Shown here: piece after piece, positions 22,083-33,226 of the stretch
Numbering within the stretch: the first letter of the stretch is position 1
Layout: each line of letters starts with the position of its first letter
NCBI GenBank assembly: GCA_023053685.1
Contig: JALIGW010000021.1
Coordinates: forward strand, 13,400,554-13,464,553
Length of the DNA: 64,000 nt
DNA from: Diadophis punctatus similis
Taxonomy: Eukaryota; Chordata; Lepidosauria; Squamata; Dipsadidae
Direction of reading: 5' to 3'
Made by a program: the position numbers and the translations under genes
Notes under the pieces: model-generated
The model's input: only the letters and a program-made list of their open reading frames with translations
The model's database searches: none
Told to the model about the DNA's origin: nothing

Positions 22083-22455
22083 TTCTCCCCTTTCCAAAAT
22101 CAGAAGACAGTCTATGCAATCCTGCTCTACTAAAGAGCATTTCTGTGCAACGCGAAGCCTCTTTGGTTTTCCAAGGGTGCCTCACCACATACCCCAACTC
22201 ACTCATGATCGTTGGCACCGAGCCGAAGAATCCGCCATTAGCTCTTGTGTAGAAATGGCCACAGAGGGAGACAACATAATTATACAGTGGGCAGAGACAG
22301 GGCGTGATTCAGCCGCTGGTGACCTTTGTAGGGGAATTTTTGGAAGCACGTGGCTCCTTTCAGGCCTGTTTTTAGTTTATGCTGTGGCAACTCTCCTCCT
22401 GACGTGAAGTAGTAGCAGCCAGCATTCTCCCTTCAGTTTATCTCATTTCATTTCA

Positions 22456-22456
<1 letters not shown>
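22083..22456. other. Unique sequence
   Basis: No recognised feature; a chance open frame crosses it from the CR1 copy. Confidence 0.4.
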
Positions 22457-22495
<39 letters not shown>

Positions 22496-22662
22496 CTGTT
22501 GTGTTGTGTTCTGTTCTTCTCTACTCTTCATTTTCCAATATCTATTCTATTCTATTCTATTCTATTCTATTCTATTCTATTCTATTCTATTCTATTTTCT
22601 CTTCTATCCTATCCTATCCTATCCTATCCTATCCTATCCTATCCTATCCTATCCTATCCTAT

Positions 22663-22692
<30 letters not shown>
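22457..22692 (+). repeat. (GT)n, (ATTCT)n, (ATCCT)n, (ATTT)n compound microsatellite
   Basis: Successive blocks of GT (22457-22492), ATTCT (about 22543-22599), ATCCT (about 22607-22660) and ATTT. The ATTT block is the tail of the adjoining minus-strand SINE. Confidence 0.95.
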
Positions 22693-22705
<13 letters not shown>

Positions 22706-22947
22706 TTTGTTATTTGTGAGATTTATATACCGCCTCACAGTGCAAGCACTCTCTAAGCGGTTTACACCATTAAGCAATGTATATATTTACGTTGCCCCCA
22801 ACAATCTGGGTCCTCATTTTACCTACCTCAGAAGGATGGAAGGCTGAGTCAATCTTGAGCTGGTGAGATTTGAACCGTTGATCTGTGGATCACAGTCAGC
22901 TAAAGTGGCCTGCAGTACTGCCTCTAACCGCTGTGCCACCTCGGCTA
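22693..22947 (-). mobile_element. tRNA-derived SINE, copy 3
   Basis: Minus strand: agccgaggtggcacagcggt at the head, with A and B boxes; 3' domain ccgcttagagagtgcttgca, then an (AAAT)n tail. Near twin of the copy at 12206. Confidence 0.85.
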
Positions 22948-23245
22948 TCCTATCCTATCCTTATCCTATCCTTCATTCCAATTCCCTCCCCTCCCCGCTC
23001 CTCTCCCTTCCATCTATTCCATTCCATTCCATAACTCAAGTTTTATTCAGCCATTCAATGACCATCAGTATTTTCGCAGCATAAATGTTTCTTTATCTAA
23101 ACGTCTATCTGTGCCCACATTGAGGAACTCAAGGAGACGCACCCAGCGTTTTCTCCTATTTCCCCTGTGTGGGTAGGTTGGGCTGAGGAGAGGAGCTGGC
23201 CCAGAAGCATCCGGTCAGTTTCCATGGCTGAGAATAGGAGAACAG

Positions 23246-23466
23246 GAGCCAAGGTGGCGCAGTGGTTAAAATGCAGCACTGCAGTTCAGCAGTTCAGCTG
23301 TTCAAATCTCACCGGCTCAAGGTTGACTCAGCCTTCCATCCTTCCGAGGTGGGTAAAATGAGGACCCAGATTGTTGGGGGCAATATGCTGAACTCTGTAA
23401 ACCGCTTAGAGAGGGCTGTAAAGCACTATGAAGTGGTATATAAGTCTAAGTGCTATTGCTAGTGCT
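23246..23466 (+). mobile_element. tRNA-derived SINE, copy 4
   Basis: Starts gagccaaggtggcgcagtgg (A box) with cagctgttcaaatctcacc (B-box region). Body ggcaatatgctgaactctgt and 3' end aagtctaagtgctattgct. Confidence 0.87.
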
Positions 23467-23472
23467 AATACA

Positions 23473-23754
23473 GAACATCACCCTGGCTCATTCACTTCAC
23501 CTCGTGGTCCCTCGACCTTTGAAGCGACCACTCCTTCTTAACCATTAATTCATCCTGGCTCATCAAACCCCTGCTGGGTCCTTCTAACTTTGAGGTTACC
23601 CCACTCCTTTGGCCATTACATCACCCTGGCTCACCATGTTCTGCTGAGGGTTCCTCCACCCTTGAGGTTACAACTTCACCTTAGCCATTACCTCACCTTG
23701 GCTCACTACATTTACCTGGGGGCGGTCTCGCCACCTTTGAGGTTATCTCCCCAG
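23473..23754 (+). repeat. ~80-bp minisatellite, about 3.5 units
   Basis: Diverged tandem units recognised by catcaccctggctca, a ctttgaggtta-like middle and ccttagccatta. Found between a SINE and a hAT element. Confidence 0.65.
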
Positions 23755-24312
23755 CAGAGGTGGGTTTCAGCAGGTTCTGACTAGTTCTAGAGAACCGGTA
23801 GTGGAAATTGTGAGTAGTTCGGAGAACCGGTAGCGGAAATTGTGAGTAGTTCAGTGAACCAGTAGCGGAAATTGTGAGTAGTTCGGAGAACCGGTAGCGG
23901 AAATTGTGAGCAGTTCAGAGAACCAGTAGCAGAAATTGTGAGCAGTTCGGAGAACCAGTAGCGAAAATTTTGAGTAGTTCAGAGAACCGGTAGCGGAAAT
24001 TGTGAGTAGTTCGGAGAACCGGTAGTGAAAATTTTGAGTAGTTCAGAGAACCGGTAGCGAAATTTTTGAGTAGTTCAGAGAACCGGTAGCGGAAATTTTG
24101 AGTAGTTCGGAGAACCGGTAAATACCACCTCTGACTGGCCCCGCCCCCATCTATTCTCTGCCTCCCGAGTCCCAGCTGATCGGGAGGAAATGGGGATTTT
24201 GCAGTATCCTTCCCCTGCCACGCCCACCGAGCCACGCCCACCGAGCCACACCACACCCACCAAGCCATGCACACAGAACCGGTAGCAATCTTTTTTTTGA
24301 AACCCACCACTG
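23755..24312 (+). mobile_element. hAT-like MITE with internal tandem repeats
   Basis: Ends cagaggtgggtttcagcagg and tgaaacccaccactg are inverted. The flanking 8-mers ctccccag and ctccacat match at 6 of 8 positions. The left half holds about ten copies of a ~32-34-bp unit, gtagttcggagaaccggtag plus cggaaattgtgagta, at 23790-24120. A single-unit relative is at 55964-56199. Confidence 0.8.
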
Positions 24313-24648
24313 CTCCACATCTTCCCCATTCCATCGCCCTGGTTCATTAGGTGCTGCTTGTGGTCCATCTCCATGTTTGACGTGGGACATGTCAAACTGA
24401 AGAATGGTGCTATCCTTCTCACAGGCAGGTTGATGAGCAAGCTGTTCTGTTTTGTCTTTCTGGCAAGATGAGCAGACTAGGCATCTGATGAAATCCTGCC
24501 GATATTGGCCAGGTCCATGTGGAATTTAAGGATTCTCCAAGAGATGGCACTGTTTCTTTGCGCTCTACGTGGAAGACTCTGTCCATACAGTGCTGTTACT
24601 CTAGGAAACTTCAGTTATGTTCAAGATTGAAAAAGCACAGAGTTTCCC

Positions 24649-24650
<2 letters not shown>
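24313..24650. other. Unique sequence
   Basis: No recognised feature. Confidence 0.4.
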
Positions 24651-24680
<30 letters not shown>

Positions 24681-24747
24681 CCCATCTCTCTCTGTCTCTG
24701 TTGACTCTCTGACTCTCTCTATATATCTGTCTGTCTCTCTCTTTCTG

Positions 24748-24782
<35 letters not shown>

Positions 24783-24849
24783 GACTTTCTGTCTCTCTTT
24801 GTGTCTTTCTCTGTCTCTCCATCTCTCTATTTCTCCATCTCTCTCCGAC

Positions 24850-24905
<56 letters not shown>

Positions 24906-24990
24906 CCTCTTTCTCCCCCCTCTCTTTGTCTCTCTCTGTCTCAGTGTCTCTGTCTCAGTCTCCCTTTCATCCCTCTCTCTCTTCAATCAA
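24651..24990 (+). repeat. (CT)n/(CTGT)n tract
   Basis: Pyrimidine-rich CT and CTGT blocks. The Ser/Leu/Arg/Glu-rich frames are artefacts. Confidence 0.95.
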
Positions 24991-25215
24991 AATGCATATA
25001 ACAGAATGATGCTAATCACGGTTGGCTATCAATAGGCTTCTGAATGCAATACAGCATGCTGGTTTTGACTTACAAATTTCTCCCTGCCTGGTCATCTCAG
25101 TATCCTCAACATTACTGTCCCAATCAGAATTAATTTGTCCAGATCCTTCAGCTGTCATCACCATTGCTATCACATGTATTTAATGAGGTCAACAGGGTGG
25201 AAGCTAGGAGATTAT

Positions 25216-25368
25216 TTTTTTCTTTTCTTTTCTTTTCTTTTCTTTTCTTTTCTTTTCTTTTCTTTTCTTTTCTTTTCTTTTCTTTTCTTTTCTTTTCTTT
25301 TCTTTTCTTTTCTTTTTCCTTCCTTCCCTTCCCTTCCCTTCCCTTTCTTTCTCTTCCCTTTCCGTCAC
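25216..25368 (+). repeat. (TTTTC)n then (TTCCC)n tract
   Basis: About 20 TTTTC units (25216-25315) grading to TTCCC; it ends at the head of a SINE. Confidence 0.95.
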
Positions 25369-25370
25369 CT

Positions 25371-25596
25371 AGAGCCGAGGTGGCGCAGTGGTTAAAGTGC
25401 AGCACTGCAGTTCAGCAGTTCAGCTGTTCAGATCTCACCAGGCTCAAGGTTGACTCAGCCTTCCATCCTTCCGAGGTTGGTAAAATGAGGACCCAGATTG
25501 TTGGGGGCAATATGCTGAACTCTGTAAACCGCTTAGAGAGGGCTGCAAAGCACTATGAAGCGGTATATAAGTCTAAGTGCTATTGCTATTGCTATT
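25371..25596 (+). mobile_element. tRNA-derived SINE, copy 5
   Basis: Head agagccgaggtggcgcagtg, B-box region gctgttcagatctcacc, 3' end gtctaagtgctattgctatt with a (GCTATT)n start of tail. Confidence 0.87.
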
Positions 25597-25640
25597 CTTT
25601 TCTCCTTCCCTTCCCTTCCCCTCCCCTCCCCTCTCTGAAA

Positions 25641-25994
25641 GCTGCTAATTTATTTAGCAATATTTCCCTATGAGCTACACCTTTAGTGGAATGGTGCCCA
25701 GAACACTGTCTGAATTTGTCCGCCAAATACATCTATTAAATCCAATTTATATTTATAGAACAATTTTGCATACCTGTCTTAAATCTGGCTTGAGTATCAC
25801 GCCAAATATTTGTTAAACTCCAAGGGTTGGAGGAGTGGTAGATTTGATCATCGGATGATAAATTTGCACAGGTGGTTCATATTGACAGTGGCATGGTTAT
25901 CACAAAAGCTTCAATTGGTCCAGAATGCCTCAATATGCCCATAGAACACCTCTGCTTCACAAGCTCCACTGATTGCCAGTTTGCTTGGTTGGTT
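25641..25994. other. Unique sequence
   Basis: No recognised feature. Confidence 0.4.
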
Positions 25995-26290
25995 GAAGAG
26001 GGGGTCAACTTATTTTCCAAAGCACCTGAGGGCAAGACAAGAAGCAATGGATGGAAACTAACCAAGGAGAGAAGCAACCTAGAACTAAGGAGGAATTTCC
26101 TGAGAGTGAGAACAATTAATCAGGAGAAGGGGTTGCCTCCAGAATTTGTGGGTGCTCCAACACTGGAGAATTTTAAAAAGAGATCGGACAACCATTTGTC
26201 TGAAATAGTATAGGGTTTCCTGCTTGAGCAAGGGGTTGGACTAGACGACCTCCAAGGTCACTTCCAATTCCCTTCTGTTCTGTTCTTCTG
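25995..26290 (+). mobile_element. CR1-type LINE 3' end, short
   Basis: Encodes EEGVNLFSKAPEGKTRSNGW and KERSNLELRRNFLRVRTINQ, then the CR1 3' UTR and a ttctgttctgttcttctg tail. Confidence 0.9.
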
Positions 26291-26569
26291 CTTCCAGAGG
26301 TGATTCAAGGTGATGGCCATTACCTATGAAGCCTTTCATAGCACAGGAGCTAATTACTTGAGGGACTGCAAGGTGTCCATAAGATCTGCCTGGTTAATTC
26401 AATCCTTCAGGGTTGGCACATTCTAGGTTCCTTCAACTGAACAATCTGTGGGGACCCTAGAATCTCTATCTTCTCTGCAGCAGTTCCGGCCTTCTGGAAT
26501 GAAGTTCCCCTTGAGATCCAGATTGAGGTCCTGTCTGCAGTTGTTTAGAAGAGCTGTGAAGACCTTTGA
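26291..26569. other. Unique sequence
   Basis: No recognised feature. Confidence 0.4.
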
Positions 26570-27430
26570 AGAGTCTTTGGTGCGCTCTGAGGTTGGTGGT
26601 TTTCTTGCAGATGTTTCATTACCCAAATTGGGTAACAATCATCCGTGGTAGTAATCTAGCACGGATGATGTTACCTAGTTTGGGTAATGAAATGTCTGCA
26701 AGAAAACCACCAAGCTCAGACAGCAGCAAGGACCCCACAGTCCACCTCCTCCTCCTCCTCCTCCTCCTCCTCCTCCTCCTCCTCCTCCTCCTCCTCCTCC
26801 TCCTCCTCCTCCTCCTCCTCCTCCTCTTCTTCGCAAACACCACTCCCTTCCAGCACTGATGATGTTACCTAGTTTGGGTAATGAAACGTCTGCAAGAAAA
26901 CCACCAAGCTCAGAGTGCACCAAGAACCCCACAGTCCTCCTCCTCCTCCTCCTCCTCCTCCTCCTCCTCCTCCTCCTCCTCCTCCTCCTCCTCCTCCTCC
27001 TCCTCCTCCTCCTCTTCGCAAACACCACTCCCTTCCAGCACTGATGATGTTACCTAGTTTGGGTAATGAAACGTCTGCAAGAAAACCACCAAGCTCAGAG
27101 CACACACAGTCCTCCTCCGTCTCTTCCTCCTCCCCCTTCTCTCCCTCTTCCTCTCTGCAAACCCCATTCCCTTCTAGCGCTGATGATGTTACCTGGTTGG
27201 GTAATGAAACGTCTGCAGAAAACCACCAAGCTCAGAGAGCACCAAGGACCCCATAGTCGTCGTTGTCTTCCTTCTCCTTCCCCTCCCTCCTCCTCCTCCT
27301 CCTCCTCTTCCTCTTCTTCTCAAACACCACTCCCTTCCAGCACTGATGATGATATCTAGTTTGGGTAATGAAACGTCTGCAAGAAAACCACCAAGGTCAG
27401 AGAGCACCAAGGACCCTCCCTCATTTCAAT
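26570..27430 (+). repeat. Tandem GAAACGTC-type repeat termini with (CTC)n (Penelope-like?)
   Basis: Five tandem units, each with gatgatgttacctagtttgg, gtaatgaaacgtctgcaaga, aaaccaccaagctcagag, accccacagtc, an expanded CTC block and acaccactcccttccag. An inverted partial unit (26578-26640) precedes the first. The two inner ends face each other across gtagtaatctagc. The gene-like frames (poly-Leu, poly-Arg) are artefacts. Related single or paired termini are at 51025-51160 and 52545-52650. Confidence 0.8.
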
Positions 27431-27586
27431 CCTGAGCTACAAATATTCTCCTTTATTGTGAAGATCTTTATCCAGGTGAGGAAAGTGAATCCTTCTTTGG
27501 AGTGTGTACATTTATTTCCTTTTTGTTCCTCTCCTTTGGTTACCTTACCACCTTATATTTCTTTATTTTTGTGTATTGTTTTCCTT

Positions 27587-27832
27587 GAGTGGCATGGTGG
27601 CCCAGAGGTGGAGCTCTCGACTCACAATCAGGAGGCTGTGAGTTCGATCCTAGGTAGTGGCAGATATTTCTCTCTCTGGGCGCATTGAGAAATTGTCTGC
27701 TGTGAACACCGCATGGGAGTCAGGAAGGGCATCCGGCCAGTAAATGCTCAGCTCCATTCAGTCACCCTGACCCCACCCTGTTGCAAGGGGTAACAGGGTC
27801 ACTAAAAGAAAAAAAAAATTGTATTGTTGTTC
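27587..27832 (+). mobile_element. tRNA-derived SINE of a second family
   Basis: Head gtggcccagaggtggagctc (A-box region) and gtgagttcgatcctaggtag (a good B box, GTTCGATCC). Body gcatccggccagtaaatgct, then gggtaacagggtcactaaaa and an A tail. The layout resembles Sauria-type SINEs, but I cannot name the family. Confidence 0.75.
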
Positions 27833-27992
27833 TCATTTGAATGTTTTTCTTATGAGCCATCCAGGGTGGAAGAATGGGTGGCATGCACAATTAGTAAATA
27901 AATAAATAATCCAGGAGAACTGACGCAAGAATGATAACATGCAAATTACTATCACAAAAGCTTGATTTGGAAGAACAGCAATGGCACCGACC
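27833..27992. other. Unique sequence with (AAAT)n
   Basis: Short spacer; only an (AATA)n stretch. Confidence 0.4.
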
Positions 27993-28000
27993 ACCTAAGC

Positions 28001-28434
28001 CAGTGATGGCGAACCTATGGCACGCGTGCCACAGGTGGCACACGGAGCCATATCTGCTGGCACGCGAGCCGTTGCCCTAGCTCAGCTCCAGCGTGCATGT
28101 GCGCGCCGGCCAGCTGATTTTTGGCTTACGCAGAGGCTCTGGGAGGGCATTTTAGGCTTTCGGAGGGCCTCCAGGAGGGCAGGGGGGTGTTTTCGCCCTC
28201 CCTAGGCTCCAGGGAAGCCTCTGGAGCCTGGGGAGGGCAAAAAATGGGCCTACCGGGCCCACCGGAGGTCGGAAAACATGCCATTTCCGGCCTCCAGAGG
28301 ACCTCTGCGGGGGCAGGGGAGGCCATTTTCGCCCTCCCCAGGCATTGAATTATGGGTGTGGGCACTCGTACGTGCATGATAGAGCACGCGCACGCGCTTT
28401 CGGCACCCGAGGGAAAAAAGGTTCGCCATCACTG
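28001..28434 (-). mobile_element. Non-autonomous hAT element (cagtgatggcgaacct TIRs)
   Basis: 434 bp with a perfect 8-bp duplication, acctaagc, at 27993-28000 and 28435-28442. The orientation is opposite to the 855 copy: it ends ctttcggcacccgag...ggttcgccatcactg. No transposase. Confidence 0.93.
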
Positions 28435-28442
28435 ACCTAAGC

Positions 28443-28864
28443 AATTCGTGTCTCTTGCCTGTATTTTCAGATGCTGTAACCAGAAAGCTGCAGCGATGAA
28501 ATTGTTTGGCTCAGAAGCCAGTCTCAATTCCCCAGTCAGTTCAGGTCAAATCAATTATGAACAGACAGTTCTGCTGAAATAAGAACTTATAAAACATATG
28601 GTGTGAACACCTCACACTTCCCAGTGCATTTGTTCAGCTGGTGTTAGGTGGACTTAATTACCTGAAGGTGTGACCTTCGTTGTTGGAGAAGAGAGGAGAA
28701 AGAGGGAAGCGTTAGTCCACAGCTCTCGATAAAACAGGAGGTAAAAATTATTCAGCTGAAATTAAGCCTGTCATAAATTAACACCAGCCCAGAGGGGGAA
28801 AAAACCCCTAAAATGCAGGTGGAGTAGAAGAAGGTAAAAATGAAAGGATTTTAGATTTATTATT
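28443..28864. other. Unique sequence
   Basis: No recognised feature. Confidence 0.4.
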
Positions 28865-29480
28865 AGAGTTGGAAGGGACCTTGTAGGTCATCTAGTCCAA
28901 CCCCCTGCTCCAGCAGGAGTTCCTACACCATTTGAGACAGATGGCAGTTCAGTCTCCCCTTGAAGGTCGCAAGTGTTGGGGCTCTCACAACCTCCGCTGG
29001 CAAACTGTTCCACTGGTTGATCGCTCTCACCGTCAGAAAGTTTCTCCCCACTTCCAGGTTGAATCTCTCCTTGGTCAGCTTCCATCCGTTATTCCTTGTT
29101 TGGCTTTCTGGTGCCATAGAGAACAGCCTGACCCCCTCCTCTCTGTGGCAGCTCCTCAAGTATTGGAACACTGCTATCATGTCACCCCTGGTCCTTCTCT
29201 TCGCCAGACTGGCCAAGCTCAGTTCCTGCAACCGCTCTTTGTATGTTTTATTTTCCAGACCCTTTATCATCCTGGTTGCTCTCTTCTGCACCTTCTCTAG
29301 GGTTTCAATGTCTTTTTTGTAGTGTGGTGACCAAAACTGGATGCAGTACTCTAGGTGTGGTCTGACCAAGGCTTTATAGAGTGGTCCTAGTACCTCTCTG
29401 GTCCTTGAGTGTATCCCTCTATTTATGCAGCTCAGGACTGCGTTGGCCTTTTTGGCTGCTGCTGCACACTGCTGTCCTTT
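28865..29480 (-). mobile_element. CR1-type LINE 3' end, different subfamily
   Basis: The minus strand is open for 148 codons (ending at 28923): YCIQFWSPHYKKDIETLEKV, KMIKGLENKTYKERLQELSL-like text, RLFSMAPESQTRNNGWKLTK and NQWNSLPAEVVRAPTLATFK. It is one of the best preserved CR1 fragments here. The tail reads ttggaagggaccttgtaggt. Confidence 0.92.
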
Positions 29481-29980
29481 GCTCCGATCACACCGGATCT
29501 ATTTTACCATCTCTGTTAGAAGAATGGAGGGGGAATGGTGGTTTCAGTAGACATTTTTGTCCAAGAGAAACTCACAATATTCTTTCCAACACAACAAAAT
29601 GTTGGAAAGCAATCACATAGAGAGGTTCACAAAAATTCCGGTCTGTCTGCCTACCTGCATAATAATGATCGGAAAATAGAGAAGAACAGGATGAATTTTG
29701 GTGTAGTGGAAGAAGGCAAAAGAAGAAAGATTGGCGTTTGTAAGGGGGTCAGATCTTTCCAGGATTTGCAGAGAGAGAGGGAGAAAAGGAACAACCCCCA
29801 CCACTCCAATCTCTGTGGGTGGTACAGCTGGGCAGCAGCTCAGATGTTTGATGTTTGCTCCATTCTAAGCTTTGGTCCCTCCATCCGTCTTATGAGCCAA
29901 GATGGAGTAGCCAAGACATGCAGGCATCCCCTAGTTTGTTCAAAAGTGCCCAAAATGTTAATTTTGAGAATGCTACAAAG
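29481..29980. other. Unique sequence
   Basis: No recognised feature; an open frame (29535-30158) lacks homology I can name and runs into simple repeat. Confidence 0.4.
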
Positions 29981-29983
29981 AGG

Positions 29984-30140
29984 AGGAGGAGGAGGAGGAG
30001 GGGAAAGAGTAGGAAGAGGGGCAGTGGGAGGAGGAGGAGGAAGGAGACAAAGATGTCTTCTTTGTCAAAGGAGGAAGAAGAAGAAGAGGAAGAGGAAGAG
30101 GAAGGAGAAGGAGGAGAACAGGAAGGAGGAAGAGAAGAAT
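29984..30140 (+). repeat. (GGA)n/(GAA)n purine tract
   Basis: Imperfect GGA and GAA runs ending where a LINE fragment begins. Confidence 0.85.
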
Positions 30141-30144
30141 ACTG

Positions 30145-30690
30145 CATATCGGACATAAATACATTAGAAAGTGTCCAGAGATACTTTACAAGGAGAGTCC
30201 TCCACTCCTCTACTCGCAACAGAATACCTTACGCAGCCAGACTTGAAATCCTGGGCTTAGAAAGCTTAGAACTACGTTGCCTTCGGCACGACCTAAGCAT
30301 AGCTCATAAAATTATCTGCTACAACGTCCTTCCTGTCAACGACTACTTCAGCTTCAACCACAACAATACATGAGCACACAACAGATACAAACTCAAAGTG
30401 AACCGCTCCAAACTTGACTGTAGAAAATACGACTTTAGCAACAGAGTGGTAAATGCCTGGAACTCACTACCTGACTCTGTGGTTTCATCACCAAACCCCC
30501 CAAACTTTACCCTTAGACTGTCCACTGTTGACCTCACCCGATTCCTAAGAGGTCAGTAAGGGGCGTGCATAAGTGCACCAGCGTGCCTACCATCCCTGTC
30601 CTAATGTTCCCTCTTATCAGTACCCATCTTATGTATATAAACAATGTTATATTTATGTATATTACCAACACGTACTTGACAAAAATAAAT
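30145..30690 (+). mobile_element. LINE reverse-transcriptase C-terminus, copy A
   Basis: Encodes LESVQRYFTRRVLHSSTRNR, YAARLEILGLESLELRCLRH, DLSIAHKIICYNVLPVNDYF and NRVVNAWNSLPDSVVS, ending at a TAA (30557-30559). The pattern is typical of CR1/Rex/Jockey-group LINEs. One in-frame TGA (30371-30373) replaces the CGA seen in the copy at 49364, a CpG decay. The 3' UTR runs into (AATAT)n. Confidence 0.87.
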
Positions 30691-30817
30691 AAATAAATAT
30701 AATATAATATAATATAATATAATATAATATAATATAATAATAATATAATATAATATAATATAATATAATATAATATAATATAATATAATATAATATAATA
30801 TAATATAATATAATATA

Positions 30818-30890
<73 letters not shown>

Positions 30891-31042
30891 AAGAAGAAGA
30901 AGAAGAAGAAGAAGAAGAAGAAGAAGAAGAAGAAGAAGAAGAAGAAGAAGAAGAAGAGGAGGAGGAGGAGGAGGAAGGAGGAAGGAGGAAGGTGGAAGAA
31001 GAGGAGGGAGGAGGAGGAGGAGAAGAGGAAGAAGAGAAGATC
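30691..31042 (+). repeat. (AATAT)n, (AAT)n, (AAG)n, (AGG)n tail microsatellite
   Basis: Begins as AATAT units at the end of a LINE, then AAT, AAG and AGG blocks. Looks like successive mutation and expansion of a LINE tail. Confidence 0.95.
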
Positions 31043-32285
31043 TGCTTATAAAAATTTTCCTTTCTTTGAGCAGCAGTTCCAATTCCACTTAAGGTAGACC
31101 AGAGAAATAGTAATCCGGTTTTATTCTCCCAGCGTTGCTATTCTGGCTTTGCTTCAAGATTGAAAGCCGTAAACGTTTGATTGTGTCTCCAGTCTGCAAA
31201 TGATAAAAGTACAGTACAGTATAAATGTGCAGCCTCATTTTGTAAATCAAAGTGGTCTGGCAGTGAGAGATCTACATTATATTTGACAGAAGGTGAACCT
31301 GGATAAGACTTCTTTTATACTCGGTTATTTATCCTTGCATCCTAAAGCTGCCAAGCATTTTCATTTCATACCAAGCATTTTCATTTTGCCATTATTACAT
31401 TTTGCTTGGTTCTTCTAGGCTGTGTAGATGAAAGTAGTGATGGTTGTTTATTAGAAAAGGGATTTTTTTTTTGAAGGAAAGCATTCGATACATCCAATGA
31501 TTGAATTAATATATTACCTGCATCCACAGTAACAATATTGCATTCAGACATACACAACCCCAAGGGCTTGGTTTGTACTTCAAGCTAACCCATGAAAAAT
31601 TAATCAAGGTTAAAAGTTGTCCATCTAGCCCACATCCTTCAAATGCAGCAGCTCTTGTGTGAACGTGGCCTTTAAACAAAAACAAACACAACAAACAAAA
31701 ACACGTCAAAATAACTCTGATTCTGTACCAAAAACTTCCCAGATTCTGCAATATGCCTATTTTTGCAAATTAAATAGTTTTTGCAGGTTGGTTCTACCTG
31801 TGCACTCATTAATATATTAAAATAGTATAAGGAACCACTAGAAATCTGGCTTTCCATATTTCTTTGGATATTTTCTTCGAACCTGTGTGCTGCGCCACAG
31901 GAATAAAATTCTCCTTACACTGAAGCATAGAATACTTAAAACTAAGATCACTGGTATTCTTACTATGCTAATAGTAGCAACTAGGTTCAATGTGCCTAGG
32001 CTGCAAAAAATTCGATGACCACTGGATGGCAGCCAAGAGGTATTTTAAAAAATCCTCAATCTCTTCTGCCATCTGGTGGCTACTTTGAATGCTGCAGTCT
32101 GGAATTTTTATTTGATTTATACCTCTCCTTTCATTTTGGGAGCTGAAGAAGGAGCACGTAGTTACTCTCCTCTATTTTCCCACTGCAACAACCGAGAGAG
32201 AGAGAGTGACTAAACCCACATAACTAAACACGTTTTCCTGGTGGAGAGTGGATTAGTATCCACAGACTTAGTTCAACTTTAAGAC
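31043..32285. other. Unique sequence
   Basis: AT-rich, without recognised exon or repeat. A short imperfect inverted pair (ccactggatggcagcc and ctgccatctggtggct) lies at about 32020-32085. Confidence 0.4.
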
Positions 32286-32289
32286 TACG

Positions 32290-32405
32290 CTGGTGTCACC
32301 TCCAAGATGGGTAGACTTCAACTCCCAGAATTCCTCAAGCAACATGGAGAATTCTGGGAGTTGAAGGCCACATATCTTCTACTTGACACATTTGAGAAAC
32401 ACTGC
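32290..32405 (+). mobile_element. Palindromic hAT MITE, degraded
   Basis: Contains gacttcaactcccagaattc and gaattctgggagttgaagg, with a right end tttgagaaacactg as in the 61385 copy. Left end not clear. Confidence 0.65.
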
Positions 32406-33218
32406 ACCACACAATACTTCTGGTGTTATTCTGGACCAAAACTACTGAACAGTCTCCTTCTGATATTGGATACATTCCAGTATAATCTACCCCCAAATGC
32501 TTTAATATCTGTTTTACCAAAGAAATGTTAGACTAGTCTGCCCTCTTCCTTATTCGCTCCTTTAACAATGTACTTTCTAATCTCTCCAAATTGCTTTTCA
32601 ATAATAGTAATAATATTAATAATCACCTCTTAATAGGCTGGGTATTATTTCTTAATTCTGGCGGTGCTTAAAGATCACCATTTAGCTTTCCATTAAATTA
32701 TCACATTTGCCTTAATTACTTGACTAATTTTAATCTAGCGGGAATCAGAGGCAGAGATTTAAAAAAAATGCGGCTCTTACATTACATCCATAATAACCAT
32801 TTGCAAGGGCAGTAAAAATAACTCTGACAGCCACAGGACCCTTCTCCTTAAAACTCCCTTCGTCTAAGAAGCTATGATAAAGTTTCCGCTTTTACAATCA
32901 TTAAATAGTAGACCCTCTAAAGGTTTTTTTGGGGGGAAAAACAGGTGTACTGAAGTAGAATTGGCTATTTATATAGAAATTATCTTAATGGAGCATTGTT
33001 GTTATGGAGGTCACTGCAACCAAATGTGTAACCATAAAATCCTTTATGGCGATATCGGTTTTTAGTCATGGTATTGATTTAAGGGATGGCAATTTTGCCC
33101 TGAGTAAGGACCTGCTTATCTCCTTCCCCAATCTAATATTTTTCAAGATGAGATTAAGGAAACTTCAACTGAGGAGAAAAGGGAATTTGCACCAGTATTT
33201 TCCCAGTCTAGGGGCATG
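32406..33218. other. Unique sequence
   Basis: AT-rich, with stretches such as taattacttgactaatttta (about 32712) that resemble conserved noncoding DNA but cannot be confirmed by eye. Confidence 0.35.
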
Positions 33219-33226
33219 ATATAGGT

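Noticed and set aside
27587..27660. tRNA gene
   Set aside because: The A and B boxes belong to a SINE head; the body and A tail follow, and a full cloverleaf is not evident.
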